This document shows, piece by piece, positions 1-9,173 of a DNA stretch of 64,000 nt. Every line of letters starts with the position of its first letter. Position 1 is the first letter of the stretch. The stretch comes from Mycolicibacterium sp. GF69 (GTDB lineage: Bacteria; Actinomycetota; Actinomycetes; Mycobacteriales; Mycobacteriaceae): NCBI RefSeq assembly GCF_003284965.1, contig NZ_QMEW01000007.1, positions 124,001 to 188,000 on the forward strand, written 5' to 3'. The notes under the pieces are model-generated. The model ran no database searches, was not told the origin of the DNA, and saw only the letters and a program-made list of their open reading frames with translations. Made by a program: the position numbers and the translations under genes.

Positions 1-291
1 CACGAGTCCGGCGCCCGCCTGGTCGGCGCGTTCGCGGTTTCCGGACTGCAGAATACGGTCAACGTGGTGATCGGAGCGCTCGGGCTGGTGCTGGCACGTT
101 CCTACGCCGCAGCCCGGGCATACTTCCTCGGCGGCGGCCTCGTTTACGCCGCGCTGTGGACTCACGCGCTGATCGCCGCACACGACTTCGCCCCGATGCC
201 GTTTGCATTTGCCGTGATCATGATCATCCTCGGCCTGACACTGGCCGGCCAGCGTGACCCGACGCGGCGTCGCCGCAGGATTCGGGCCTGA
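1..291 (+). CDS. DUF4383-like membrane protein (5' truncated by window edge)
   Basis: The reading frame is open from the first base, so only the C-terminal 96 residues are visible. They contain three hydrophobic segments. The first follows a polar Q-N-T-V-N stretch and leads into V-I-G-A-L-G-L, a pattern resembling DUF4383 small actinobacterial membrane proteins of unknown function. The tail is basic and arginine-rich, so it is probably cytoplasmic. The family assignment rests on this partial pattern only. Nothing in the sequence ties it to the nar operon downstream, which is separated by about 150 bases. Confidence 0.5.
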   Translation, partial: HESGARLVGAFAVSGLQNTVNVVIGALGLVLARSYAAARAYFLGGGLVYAALWTHALIAAHDFAPMPFAFAVIMIILGLTLAGQRDPTRRRRRIRA

Positions 292-451
292 CCTCTGGCG
301 AGCGAAAATGCAAGAGCACGACCGGGTTTGAGACGTTCGCGCGGACTGCGACGCGTCGGATGATCGGCGGTCCTTGCTGTGCCGCAGCGCGTTACCCGAA
401 AGTCACGCGAGCGTTTCAAACACGTGGTTGTCTGGGTAAGTGGACACGGCG

Positions 452-1660
452 ATGGTGGAAGATACCGGCGCTCGACGCACTCTGAACCTGGCACTGGCCA
501 CCTGGGTTTCGGCCATCAATTTCTGGGCATGGAACATGATCGGCCCGCTGTCGACCACCTACGCCGGCGATCTGTCGCTGAGCAGTTCGGAAGCCTCGAT
601 GCTGGTGGCGACGCCGATCCTGGTGGGTGCGCTGGGACGGATCGTGGTGGGTTCACTCACCGACAGGTTCGGTGGCCGTGCGTTGTTCATCGCGATCTCG
701 CTGATCTCGATCGTGCCGGTGCTGGCGGTCGGTGCCGCCGGGTCGACGGGGTCGTATCCGATGCTGCTGGTCTGCGGTTTCTTCCTCGGCATCGCGGGCA
801 CCGTCTTCGCCGTCGGAATCCCGTTCGCGAACAATTGGTACGACGCGTCGCGCCGCGGGTTCGCCACCGGCGTGTTCGGGATGGGCATGGTGGGCACCGC
901 ACTGTCGGCCTTCTTCACCCCCAGGTTCGTCCACTGGTTCGGGTTGTTCACCACCCATGTCATCGTCGCGGTCGCGTTGGCGCTCACCGCTGCGCTGTGT
1001 GTGGTGTTCATGCAGAACTCGCCGACGTTCACTCCGAACACCGACCGGGTGCTGCCCAAGCTGAAGGCCGCCGCCAAACTGCCGGTCACCTGGGAGATGT
1101 CGTTCCTCTACGCGATCGTCTTCGGCGGCTTCGTGGCGTTCAGCAACTATCTGCCCACCTACATCAAGACGATCTACCATTTCTCGGCCGTCGACGCGGG
1201 CGCACGCACCGCGGGGTTCGCGCTGGCCGCGGTGCTCGCCCGTCCGGTGGGCGGCGCACTGGCTGACCGCATCGCGCCGAAGTACGTCGTGTTGGCTTCC
1301 TTCGGCGGCACCGCGCTGATGGCGCTCATCGCCATGCTGCAGCCGCCACCCGACGTATGGTCGGCGGCCACCTTCATCGCGCTGGCGGTGTTCCTCGGCA
1401 TCGGCACCGGCGGCGTGTTCGCCTGGGTGGCCCGCCGGTCGCCACCGAAGTCCGTCGGCTCGGTCACCGGAATCGTGTCGGCCGCCGGTGGTTTGGGCGG
1501 CTACTTCCCACCGCTGGTGATGGGGTCGACCTACGATCAGTCCGAGAACGACTACTCGGTCGGCCTGATTCTGCTCGTGTTGACCGCGTTGATCGCGTTC
1601 GCCTACACCGCACTGCGGCTGCACGCCCACGAGCCGCAACCCAAGGAGGCACCACAGTGA
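452..1660 (+). CDS. narK: Nitrate/nitrite transporter, MFS NNP family (NarK-like)
   Basis: About 402 residues with roughly twelve hydrophobic segments. The N-terminus has N-F-W-A-W-N-M-I-G-P-L, and there is a glycine-rich nitrate-signature-like segment around residues 110-150 (G-F-F-L-G-I-A-G then G-V-F-G-M-G-M-V-G), both typical of the NNP subfamily that imports nitrate or exports nitrite at the cytoplasmic membrane. It overlaps the nitrate reductase narG by four bases (GTGA), so it belongs to the same operon and should supply substrate to or remove product from NarGHI. I prefer the ATG at 452. An in-frame GTG at 440 is possible, and neither has a clear ribosome binding site. Confidence 0.9.
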   Translation: MVEDTGARRTLNLALATWVSAINFWAWNMIGPLSTTYAGDLSLSSSEASMLVATPILVGALGRIVVGSLTDRFGGRALFIAISLISIVPVLAVGAAGSTGSYPMLLVCGFFLGIAGTVFAVGIPFANNWYDASRRGFATGVFGMGMVGTALSAFFTPRFVHWFGLFTTHVIVAVALALTAALCVVFMQNSPTFTPNTDRVLPKLKAAAKLPVTWEMSFLYAIVFGGFVAFSNYLPTYIKTIYHFSAVDAGARTAGFALAAVLARPVGGALADRIAPKYVVLASFGGTALMALIAMLQPPPDVWSAATFIALAVFLGIGTGGVFAWVARRSPPKSVGSVTGIVSAAGGLGGYFPPLVMGSTYDQSENDYSVGLILLVLTALIAFAYTALRLHAHEPQPKEAPQ

Positions 1661-4600
1661 CCATGACGCCGGCCCACATCGGCGGCCCTATCGAAGAACT
1701 GCTCGAGCGCAGCGGCCGATTCTTCACTCCGGGCGAGGCTTCCGACGACGGGCGGACCATCCACCGCCGCGGCGGCCGCGAAGGCGACATCTTCTACCGC
1801 GATCGGTGGAGCCATGACAAAGTGGTGCGTTCCACCCACGGCGTCAACTGCACCGGGTCGTGCTCGTGGAAGATCTATGTCAAAGACGGCATCATCACCT
1901 GGGAGACGCAGGAGACCGATTACCCGTCGGTCGGACCGGATCGCCCGGAGTACGAACCGCGCGGCTGTCCGCGCGGTGCGGCGTTCTCCTGGTACACGTA
2001 TTCGCCGACACGCGTGCGCTACCCGTATGCGCGGGGCGAACTCGTGAAGATGTATCGCGAAGCCAAATCGCGACTTTCGGATCCGGTGTTCGCGTGGGCC
2101 GACATCCAGGACGACCCGCAGCGTCGCCGACGTTACCAGCAAGCCAGGGGCAAGGGCGGTCTGGTGCGGGTGAGTTGGGCCGAGGCCACCGAGATGATCG
2201 CGGCCGCCCACATTCACACGATCAAGCGGTACGGACCGGACCGGGTGGCGGGATTCTCGCCGATTCCGGCGATGTCGATGGTCTCGTTCGCCGCGGGCTC
2301 GCGCTTCATCGAACTGCTCGGCGGGGTGATGACGTCGTTCTACGACTGGTACGCCGACCTTCCGGTGGCCTCCCCGCAGGTCTTCGGCGACCAGACCGAT
2401 GTACCGGAATCCGGTGACTGGTGGGACGCGTCGTACCTGATGATGTGGGGATCCAACGTGCCGGTCACCCGCACGCCGGACGCGCACTGGATGACCGAGG
2501 TGCGCTACCGCGGCACCAAGGTCGTCAGCGTGAGCCCCGACTACGCCGACAACACCAAGTTCGCCGACGAGTGGATGCCGTGCGCGGCGGGCACCGACGG
2601 CGCACTGGCCATGGCGATGGGCCATGTGGTGCTATCGGAATTCTTTGTCAAACAACGCGTTCCGTTCTTCGTCGACTATGTGCGCAAGTTCACCGACCTG
2701 CCGTTCCTGGTCGCGCTCGAGGAGCGTGACGGCAGGCTCGTCCCCGGTAAGAACCTGACCGCAGCCGACCTCGGCCACGAGACGGAGAACGCCGCGTTCA
2801 AGCCGGTCCTGCTCGACGGGGCGAGCGACACGGTCGCGGTACCGCATGGCTCCCTGGGGTTCCGTTTCGGCGACGACGGAATCACCAAGTGGAACCTCGA
2901 ACTCGGTGACCTCGTACCGGCTTTGACGGTGTCGACCGAGGGCGGCGAGACGGCCGAAATCATCTTGCCCCGCTTCGACACCCTCGACGGTCATGGCGAG
3001 ACCCTCACCCGCGGCGTGCCGGTGCGACGGGTCGGCGAGCATCTGGTGTGCACGGTGTTCGATCTGATGCTGGCGCAGTACGGCGTGGCGCGCCCCGGCC
3101 TACCGGGCGACTGGCCCACCGGCTACGAGGATCACACGCAGCCGTACACCCCCGCGTGGCAGGAGTCGATCACCGGAGTGGCTGCATCCCAGGCGATTCG
3201 GATCGCCACGGAGTTCGCCCGCAACGCCGAGGAGTCCGGCGGCCGGTCGATGATCATCATGGGCGCCGGAATCTGCCAGTGGTTCCACGGCGATGCCACC
3301 TACCGCGCGGTGCTGGCGCTGGTGTTGCTCACCGGCGCGATGGGCCGCAACGGCGGCGGCTGGGCGCACTACGTCGGACAGGAGAAGTGCCGACCGGTGA
3401 CGGGGTGGTCGGCGCTGGCGATGGGCACCGACTGGTCGCGACCGCCGCGGCAGGTGCCGGGCACCTCGTACTGGTATGTGCACACCGACCAGTGGCGCTA
3501 CGACGGTTACCGTGCCGGTGCGCTCGCCAGCCCGGTGGGGCGCGGGCGGTTCCGGGACCGGCACACCATGGACGTGCTGGCCGCCTCGACGGCGATGGGC
3601 TGGAGCCCGTTCTATCCGCAGTTCGACCGCTCGAGCCTGGACGTGGCCGACGACGCGCGGGAGGCCGGGCAGGACATCTCCACCTACGTCACCGAGCAAC
3701 TCGCACAGGGCGGGCTCAAGCTCGCCGTCACCGACCCCGACAATCCCGCGAACTGGCCAAGGGTGTTGTCGGTCTGGCGGGCCAACCTGCTGGGGTCCTC
3801 GAGTAAGGGCAACGAGTACTTCCTGCGCCACCTGCTCGGCACCGACTCCAACCTGCAGGCCGAGCCGACTCCGGAATCGGTGCGGCCCAACGACATCGCG
3901 TGGACCGATGACATCCCCGAAGGCAAGCTCGACATGTTGATGTCGATCGACTTCCGGATGACATCGACGACCCTGCTGTCCGATGTGGTGCTGCCCGCGG
4001 CCACCTGGTACGAGAAACACGACCTGTCCAGCACCGACATGCACCCCTTCGTGCACGCGTTCAACCCGGCCGTCGACCCCCCGTGGGAGACCCATTCGGA
4101 CTTCGATGCGTTCGGCGCGATCGCGCGGGTTTTCAGCACACTGGCTGCCAAGCACCTGGGTGTGCGCACCGATGTGGTGCTCGGCGCGATGCAGCATGAC
4201 ACTCCCGGCGCGATGGCGTATCCCGGTGGGGTCGAACAGGACTGGCGCGCAGACGGTTCGACCCCCGTGCCGGGCAAGACCATGGGCCCGTTGACGGTGG
4301 TGGAGCGCGACTACCCCGCCGTCGCCGAGAAGTGGGCGACGCTGGGGCCGCTCGTCGAGAAGCTCGGGTTGACCACTAAGGGCATCACCGTCCGTCCCGA
4401 CAAGGAAGTCGAGGAGCTGGCGGCGAAGTTCGGCGTGATGAACTCCGGTCGTGCACAAGGTCGCCCGGCGATCAACACCGCCGAGCGGATGGCAGAGGCA
4501 ATCCTGGCGCTGTCGGGGACCAGTAACGGCAGGCTGGCCGTCGAGGGTTTTCACGAGCTGGAGCGGCGGACCGGGCGCCGGCTGGTACATCTGGCCGGCG

Positions 4601-5343
4601 GCAGCGAGGAGCGCCGCATCACGTTCGCCGACACCCAGGCGCGGCCGGTTCCGGTGATCACCAGCCCGGAATGGTCGGGCAGCGAGACGGGCGGCCGCCG
4701 TTATGCGCCGTTCACCGTGAACATCGAGGAACTCAAACCGTTCCACACACTGACCGGCCGGATGCACTTCTATCTCGACCACGACTGGCTCGAGGAACTC
4801 GGCGAGCAGTTGCCGATTTACCGTCCGCCGCTGGACATGTCGCGGTTGTTCGGCGATTCGGCGGTCGGTGAGTCTGACGGGGTGGGGCTGACCGTGCGCT
4901 ACCTGACGCCGCACTCGAAGTGGTCGATCCACTCGGAGTACCAGGACAACCTGTTCATGTTGTCACTGTCCCGCGGCGGGCCGACGATGTGGATGAGCCC
5001 GGCGGACGCCGCGAAAATCTCGGTGCGCGACAACGACTGGGTGGAGGCGGTGAACCGCAACGGTGTGTTGGTGTGCCGGGCGATCGTGTCGCACCGGATG
5101 CCCGAGGGTGTGGTGTTCGTCTACCACGCGCAGGAGCGCACGATCGACGTCCCGCTCTCGGAGACCACCGGCAAGCGCGGCGGCATCCACAACTCGCTGA
5201 CGCGGCTGCTGATCAAACCCAGCCATCTGGCGGGTGGTTACGCCCAGATGGCGTTCGCGTTCAACTATCTCGGCCCGACGGGCAATCAGCGTGACGAGGT
5301 GACCGTGGTGCGTCGCCGCAGCCAGGAGGTGATCTACGAGTGA
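1657..5343 (+). CDS. narG: Respiratory nitrate reductase alpha subunit
   Basis: Catalytic molybdenum subunit of the membrane-bound quinol:nitrate reductase, reducing nitrate to nitrite on the cytoplasmic side. The 1228-residue length is normal for NarG. Near the N-terminus H61, C65, C69 and C104 form the H-x3-C-x3-C-x34-C ligand set of the FS0 [4Fe-4S] cluster. The segment around Y-D-W-Y-A-D-L-P and W-W-D-A-S-Y-L-M-M-W-G-S-N matches the bis-MGD region. The start is the GTG overlapping the narK stop, preceded by AAGGAGG at 1643-1649. The open frame extends further upstream, but that part lies inside narK. It is followed by narH with a four-base GTGA overlap. Confidence 0.97.
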   Translation: MTMTPAHIGGPIEELLERSGRFFTPGEASDDGRTIHRRGGREGDIFYRDRWSHDKVVRSTHGVNCTGSCSWKIYVKDGIITWETQETDYPSVGPDRPEYEPRGCPRGAAFSWYTYSPTRVRYPYARGELVKMYREAKSRLSDPVFAWADIQDDPQRRRRYQQARGKGGLVRVSWAEATEMIAAAHIHTIKRYGPDRVAGFSPIPAMSMVSFAAGSRFIELLGGVMTSFYDWYADLPVASPQVFGDQTDVPESGDWWDASYLMMWGSNVPVTRTPDAHWMTEVRYRGTKVVSVSPDYADNTKFADEWMPCAAGTDGALAMAMGHVVLSEFFVKQRVPFFVDYVRKFTDLPFLVALEERDGRLVPGKNLTAADLGHETENAAFKPVLLDGASDTVAVPHGSLGFRFGDDGITKWNLELGDLVPALTVSTEGGETAEIILPRFDTLDGHGETLTRGVPVRRVGEHLVCTVFDLMLAQYGVARPGLPGDWPTGYEDHTQPYTPAWQESITGVAASQAIRIATEFARNAEESGGRSMIIMGAGICQWFHGDATYRAVLALVLLTGAMGRNGGGWAHYVGQEKCRPVTGWSALAMGTDWSRPPRQVPGTSYWYVHTDQWRYDGYRAGALASPVGRGRFRDRHTMDVLAASTAMGWSPFYPQFDRSSLDVADDAREAGQDISTYVTEQLAQGGLKLAVTDPDNPANWPRVLSVWRANLLGSSSKGNEYFLRHLLGTDSNLQAEPTPESVRPNDIAWTDDIPEGKLDMLMSIDFRMTSTTLLSDVVLPAATWYEKHDLSSTDMHPFVHAFNPAVDPPWETHSDFDAFGAIARVFSTLAAKHLGVRTDVVLGAMQHDTPGAMAYPGGVEQDWRADGSTPVPGKTMGPLTVVERDYPAVAEKWATLGPLVEKLGLTTKGITVRPDKEVEELAAKFGVMNSGRAQGRPAINTAERMAEAILALSGTSNGRLAVEGFHELERRTGRRLVHLAGGSEERRITFADTQARPVPVITSPEWSGSETGGRRYAPFTVNIEELKPFHTLTGRMHFYLDHDWLEELGEQLPIYRPPLDMSRLFGDSAVGESDGVGLTVRYLTPHSKWSIHSEYQDNLFMLSLSRGGPTMWMSPADAAKISVRDNDWVEAVNRNGVLVCRAIVSHRMPEGVVFVYHAQERTIDVPLSETTGKRGGIHNSLTRLLIKPSHLAGGYAQMAFAFNYLGPTGNQRDEVTVVRRRSQEVIYE

Positions 5344-7007
5344 AAGTCATGGCGCAGATGGCGATGGTGATGAACCTCGACAAATGCATCGGCTGCCACA
5401 CCTGCTCGGTGACCTGCAAACAGGCCTGGACCAACCGGCCCGGCACCGAGTACGTCTGGTTCAACAACGTCGAAACCCGGCCCGGCCAAGGGTATCCGCG
5501 CACCTACGAGGACCAGGAACGCTGGCGCGGCGGCTGGATACGCGACCGCAAGGGCAGGCTGCGGCTGCGCGACGGCGGCCGGCTGAGCAAGCTGCTGCGG
5601 ATTTTCGCCAACCCGAAGATGCCCAGCATGGACGACTACTACGAGCCCTGGACCTACGACTACGAGAACCTGACGAATGCGCCGCTCGGCGAACACATGC
5701 CGGTCGCGCCACCCCGCAGCCTGATCACCGGGGAACCGATGAAGGTCGAGTGGTCGGCGAACTGGGACGACAGCCTCGGCGGATCACCGGAAATCTTGTC
5801 CGGAGATCCGGTGCTCAAGAAGGTCAACGAGCAGGTCCGCCTCGAACTCGAGCAGACCTACATGTTCTACCTGCCGCGCATCTGCGAGCACTGCCTCAAC
5901 CCGTCCTGCGTCGCGTCGTGTCCGTCGGGCGCGCTCTACAAGCGCTCCGAGGACGGCATCGTGCTCGTCGACCAGGACCGCTGCCGGGGCTGGCGGATGT
6001 GCGTGTCGGGCTGCCCGTACAAGAAGGTGTATTTCAACCACAAGACCGGTAAGGCCGAGAAGTGCACGTTCTGTTACCCCCGCATCGAGGTCGGCTTGCC
6101 GACGGTGTGTTCGGAGACCTGTGTCGGCCGGCTGCGGTATCTGGGTCTGGTGCTCTACGACGTCGACCGGGTGCTCGAGGCGGCGGCGGTGGAGAACGAC
6201 ACCGACCTGTACGAGGCGCAGAAGTCGATCATCCTCGATCCGCATGACCCCGAGGTGATCGCCGGCGCCCACGCCGAAGGCATTTCCGAGGAGTGGATCG
6301 AGGCCGCGCAGCGGTCACCGGTCTACGCGCTCATTCACCGCTACGAGGTCGCGCTGCCGCTGCACCCGGAATACCGGACCATGCCGATGGTCTGGTACAT
6401 CCCGCCGCTGTCGCCGGTGGTCGACGCGGTCGCCCGCGATGGTCATGACGCCGAGGAAGTGGGCAATCTGTTCGGTGCGCTGGAGGCGCTGCGCATCCCG
6501 ATCGAGTACCTGGCAGGGCTATTCACTGCCGGTGACACTGCGGTGGTGGAGGGGGTGCTGCGCCGACTGGCCGCGATGCGGTCCTACATGCGCGACATCA
6601 ACCTGGGCCGCGAGACCCAGCCGCACATCCCGCAGGCGGTCGGGATGACCGAAGAGCAGATCTACGAGATGTACCGGCTGCTGGCGCTCGCGAAATACGA
6701 AGAGCGCTACGTCATTCCGACCGCGTACGTCGCCGATGCCCACGCCCTGGAGTCGCAGGCGCTCGAGGAACCCGGGTGCTCGCTGTCGTTCGAGGGCGGG
6801 CCCGGCATGTACGAGTCGGGACCGTTCGGCGAGGCCAGCGGCGGCCCGGTGCCGGTGGCGGTAGAGAGCTTTCACGCGCTGCACCACCGGCAGACCAGTG
6901 AGGGCATCGCCGTCACCGAGTCACGCCCGTCGCGGGTGAACCTGCTCAACTGGGACGGCCGCGGCGAGCCCAGCGGCATCTTCCCCGAGCGGAGCCCGGA
7001 TCGATGA
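5340..7007 (+). CDS. narH: Respiratory nitrate reductase beta (Fe-S) subunit
   Basis: The 555-residue electron-transfer subunit relays electrons from NarI hemes to NarG through four iron-sulfur clusters. The N-terminal C-x2-C-x2-C-x3-C motif begins at about residue 16 (C-I-G-C-H-T-C-S-V-T-C). The central cysteine groups C-E-H-C, C-V-A-S-C, C-R-G-W-R-M-C and C-T-F-C carry the rest. The tryptophan in C-R-G-W-R-M-C replaces one cysteine, as is normal in NarH, and specifies a [3Fe-4S] centre, so it is not damage. The GTG start overlaps the narG stop, and the stop overlaps the narJ start (ATGA), indicating translational coupling. Confidence 0.97.
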   Translation: MKVMAQMAMVMNLDKCIGCHTCSVTCKQAWTNRPGTEYVWFNNVETRPGQGYPRTYEDQERWRGGWIRDRKGRLRLRDGGRLSKLLRIFANPKMPSMDDYYEPWTYDYENLTNAPLGEHMPVAPPRSLITGEPMKVEWSANWDDSLGGSPEILSGDPVLKKVNEQVRLELEQTYMFYLPRICEHCLNPSCVASCPSGALYKRSEDGIVLVDQDRCRGWRMCVSGCPYKKVYFNHKTGKAEKCTFCYPRIEVGLPTVCSETCVGRLRYLGLVLYDVDRVLEAAAVENDTDLYEAQKSIILDPHDPEVIAGAHAEGISEEWIEAAQRSPVYALIHRYEVALPLHPEYRTMPMVWYIPPLSPVVDAVARDGHDAEEVGNLFGALEALRIPIEYLAGLFTAGDTAVVEGVLRRLAAMRSYMRDINLGRETQPHIPQAVGMTEEQIYEMYRLLALAKYEERYVIPTAYVADAHALESQALEEPGCSLSFEGGPGMYESGPFGEASGGPVPVAVESFHALHHRQTSEGIAVTESRPSRVNLLNWDGRGEPSGIFPERSPDR

Positions 7008-7657
7008 AGCTGCGCAGACACCGGCGCGAGGATGTACTCGAGCATCGAGTCGTGTGGCAGGCGGCCGCCCTGTTGCTGGCCTACCCCGACGATCGGCACA
7101 CCGAGCGGTTGGCCACCGTCGCCGAACTGCTTGCGCACCTGCCGGACAGTCTTGCCCGACTGCTCGGCGCCACGGTCGCCGCGCTGCGGGCCGTCGACCC
7201 GATGCAGGCGCAGGTCGACTACGTCGACACCTTCGACATGCGTCGTCGCACGACGATGTATCTGACCTACTGGACCGCGGGCGACACCCGCAATCGCGGC
7301 AACCACATGCTGGCGTTCGCCGACGCCTACCGGGAAGCCGGGGTCAGCCCGCCGGACCGCGAGGCCCCCGATTACCTGCCGGTGGTGCTCGAGTTCGCGG
7401 CCACCGTCGATCCCGCGGCGGGACGGCGGCTGCTCATCGAGCACCGCGCGCCGATCGACCTGCTGCGCGACGCGTTGGAGCAGTCGGCCTCGCCGTACGT
7501 CCACGCGGTGGCCGCCGTCTGCGAGACGCTGCCCGAGCGCACCGACCAGGAAGTTCAGCGAGCCCGGCAACTGGCCGCTGCCGGTCCGCCCACCGAATCC
7601 GTTGGATTGCAACCGTTCACCCTGACGGTGCCGCCACGACGCGCACAAGGAGTTTGA
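7004..7657 (+). CDS. narJ: Nitrate reductase assembly chaperone NarJ
   Basis: The 217-residue protein belongs to the NarJ/DMSO-reductase-type chaperone family, which binds apo-NarG and allows molybdenum cofactor insertion before membrane attachment. The helical segment with W-Q-A-A-A-L-L-L-A-Y-P near residue 20 and the conserved Y-V-D-T-F-D-x-R-R-R-T-T-M-Y-L-T-Y stretch around residues 70-90 are typical. The ATG overlaps the narH stop and narI begins one base after its stop, so all four subunits should be made from one message. The small soluble product is not expected to remain in the mature enzyme. Confidence 0.95.
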   Translation: MKLRRHRREDVLEHRVVWQAAALLLAYPDDRHTERLATVAELLAHLPDSLARLLGATVAALRAVDPMQAQVDYVDTFDMRRRTTMYLTYWTAGDTRNRGNHMLAFADAYREAGVSPPDREAPDYLPVVLEFAATVDPAAGRRLLIEHRAPIDLLRDALEQSASPYVHAVAAVCETLPERTDQEVQRARQLAAAGPPTESVGLQPFTLTVPPRRAQGV

Positions 7658-7658
7658 C

Positions 7659-8390
7659 ATGTCGGGCTGGGAGATCTTCTGGGACGTCGTGCCGTACGTG
7701 ACGTTCGCGATCGTCGCCGTCGGCATCTGGTGGCGGTACCGCTACGACAAGTTCGGCTGGACCACCCGATCGTCGCAACTGTACGAGTCGCGGCTGCTGC
7801 GCATCGGCAGCCCGATGTTCCACTTCGGCATTCTGGTGGTGATCGTCGGGCACGTCATCGGTTTGGTCATCCCCGAATCATGGACTGACGCAGTCGGTCT
7901 CAGTGATCACGCCTACCACCTACAGGCGATGGTCCTCGGCGCCATCGCCGGCGTCACCACGCTGGCCGGAATCGCGTTGCTGGTCTTCCGGCGCCGTACC
8001 ACGGGCCCGGTTTTCCTGGCCACTACCGCTAACGACAAGGTGATGTATCTGGTGCTGGTGCTCGCGATCGTCGCGGGCCTGGCGTGCACACTGATCGGTG
8101 CGACGCCCGTCGGCGCCGAACACGACTACCGCCAGACCGTGTCGCCGTGGTTCCGGTCCATCTGGATTCTGCAGCCGCGTGGCGACCTGATGGCGCAGGC
8201 GCCCCTGTGGTTCCACATCCATGTGATGATCGCGCTGGTGTTGTTCTGCCTGTGGCCGTTCACGCGGCTGGTGCATGTGTTCAGCGCACCGATCGGCTAC
8301 CTGTTCCGGCCCTACATCGTCTATCGCAGCCGTGACGTCGTCGACAAGGGCGAGTTGGTCGGTTCGCGTCCACACCGGCGCGGCTGGTAA
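7659..8390 (+). CDS. narI: Respiratory nitrate reductase gamma subunit (diheme cytochrome b)
   Basis: The 243-residue membrane subunit has about five hydrophobic helices and anchors NarGH while oxidising quinol. Histidines available as axial heme ligands lie in F-H-F-G and G-H-V-I-G-L near residues 50-65 and in W-F-H-I-H-V near residue 187. The length matches other NarI proteins. It ends the nar operon: the next gene lies on the opposite strand and its stop is only about 20 bases away. No clear intrinsic terminator is visible in that gap. Confidence 0.95.
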   Translation: MSGWEIFWDVVPYVTFAIVAVGIWWRYRYDKFGWTTRSSQLYESRLLRIGSPMFHFGILVVIVGHVIGLVIPESWTDAVGLSDHAYHLQAMVLGAIAGVTTLAGIALLVFRRRTTGPVFLATTANDKVMYLVLVLAIVAGLACTLIGATPVGAEHDYRQTVSPWFRSIWILQPRGDLMAQAPLWFHIHVMIALVLFCLWPFTRLVHVFSAPIGYLFRPYIVYRSRDVVDKGELVGSRPHRRGW

Positions 8391-8411
8391 ACGTCGGCGC
8401 CAGCGCGTACC

Positions 8412-9083
8412 TCAGCGCCCTGAAGCGCCGTGCACCAGCACACAGCACCGGCCCTCTCGGGGGCGCAGTTCGGCGTGCGCGTCGGCCCGCGGACTGCCGT
8501 CGATGACACCTTCTACGAGTTGAAGGTTGAGTCCGCACACCACCTCCAGATGGTCTTTGGCCACGGCGTGGAACGGACAGTTGCGCAAGGTGATACAGCC
8601 GTCGGAATCCACTTGCGGTAGGTACCCGCAGGCGAGCAGCGCGGCCATTACGTCACCGTCGGCGTCGGCGGCGGCCTGTCGTCCGGCATCGCGGGCGGCG
8701 GTGTTCAACGCCGACCGCACCGCTCCCCCGGTGTCCGCCTCGATCGAGGACACCAGCAACCGTGCGAGCAGCAGGTAGTCACGGGGCGGCACGCTGACGA
8801 CGATCTCGTCCGTGGTTCGGGTGTAGAGCTTGGCCGGCCGCCCGGCGCCGGGACCGCCGCGACCGGCGGGCCGCTGATAGCTCACGGCAAGCAGGCCGGC
8901 GTCGGCGAGCTTGTCCAAGTGATAGGCGGCCAACGTACGACCGATTCCGACGGCGGCGGCTGCGGCATCGCGGGAAACCGGCTCATTGTGCTGGGCGACG
9001 TACTCGTGCAGCCGACGACGGATTGGATCATCGAGGCTGTTCAGCGCCGTCAACGAGTCGGTATCGGCGAACTGCGGAGCCAT
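8412..9083 (-). CDS. HTH regulator with SufR-like cysteines (COG2345/ArsR-like)
   Basis: The 223-residue protein has an N-terminal winged helix (residues 15-70: L-D-D-P-I-R-R-R-L-H-E-Y then V-S-R-D-A-A-A-A-A-V-G) and a C-terminal ligand domain. The C-terminal half holds C152, C163, C169, C183 and the pair C213-C214. The C169-x13-C183 spacing equals one interval of the SufR [2Fe-2S]/[4Fe-4S] ligand pattern, so redox, NO or iron sensing is plausible but inferred. It is divergent from the DoxX-like gene. A -10 element TAGAAT lies six bases before the ATG, so its mRNA is probably leaderless. It converges on narI and may or may not control nar genes. Confidence 0.8.
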   Translation of the reverse strand: MAPQFADTDSLTALNSLDDPIRRRLHEYVAQHNEPVSRDAAAAAVGIGRTLAAYHLDKLADAGLLAVSYQRPAGRGGPGAGRPAKLYTRTTDEIVVSVPPRDYLLLARLLVSSIEADTGGAVRSALNTAARDAGRQAAADADGDVMAALLACGYLPQVDSDGCITLRNCPFHAVAKDHLEVVCGLNLQLVEGVIDGSPRADAHAELRPREGRCCVLVHGASGR

Positions 9084-9089
9084 CTGCAG

Positions 9090-9095
9090 ATTCTA
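9090..9095 (-). promoter_or_regulatory. -10 box TAGAAT, leaderless promoter of the cysteine-rich regulator
   Basis: Read on the minus strand, TAGAAT is followed by six bases and then the ATG at 9083. This spacing puts the transcription start at or next to the start codon, the usual arrangement for mycobacterial leaderless genes. No ribosome binding site is present. Confidence 0.55.
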
Positions 9096-9133
9096 ACACC
9101 AAAAACTCTTGACAAAAGGCCGCGGCAGGTGTG

Positions 9134-9162
9134 GTCTAAAAGACATCAGATTATTTTTTAGA
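9134..9162. promoter_or_regulatory. Candidate operator between regulator and doxX-like gene
   Basis: Two nested symmetries are seen. GTCTAAAAGAC at 9134-9144 is a short inverted repeat, and TCTAAAA at 9135-9141 is matched by its reverse complement TTTTAGA at 9156-9162, with centres two helical turns (21 bp) apart. It lies just upstream of the DoxX-like start and downstream of a TTGACA-like hexamer at 9109-9114. This is the expected place for the divergent regulator to bind. Binding itself is inference. Confidence 0.5.
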
Positions 9163-9173
9163 GAGGAAATGTC

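Noticed and set aside
355..380. Possible DosR-like sequence upstream of narK (around GGCGGTCCTT)
   Set aside because: Only one half of the consensus is matched; too weak to claim.
3100..4932. Long antisense open frame (610 codons) opposite narG
   Set aside because: High GC makes stop codons rare on the other strand. The translation is arginine/histidine-rich without any domain, and narG on the plus strand is unmistakable.
5978..6010. Tryptophan in place of a cluster cysteine in NarH as a possible defect
   Set aside because: Tryptophan at this place is normal in NarH and gives the [3Fe-4S] centre.
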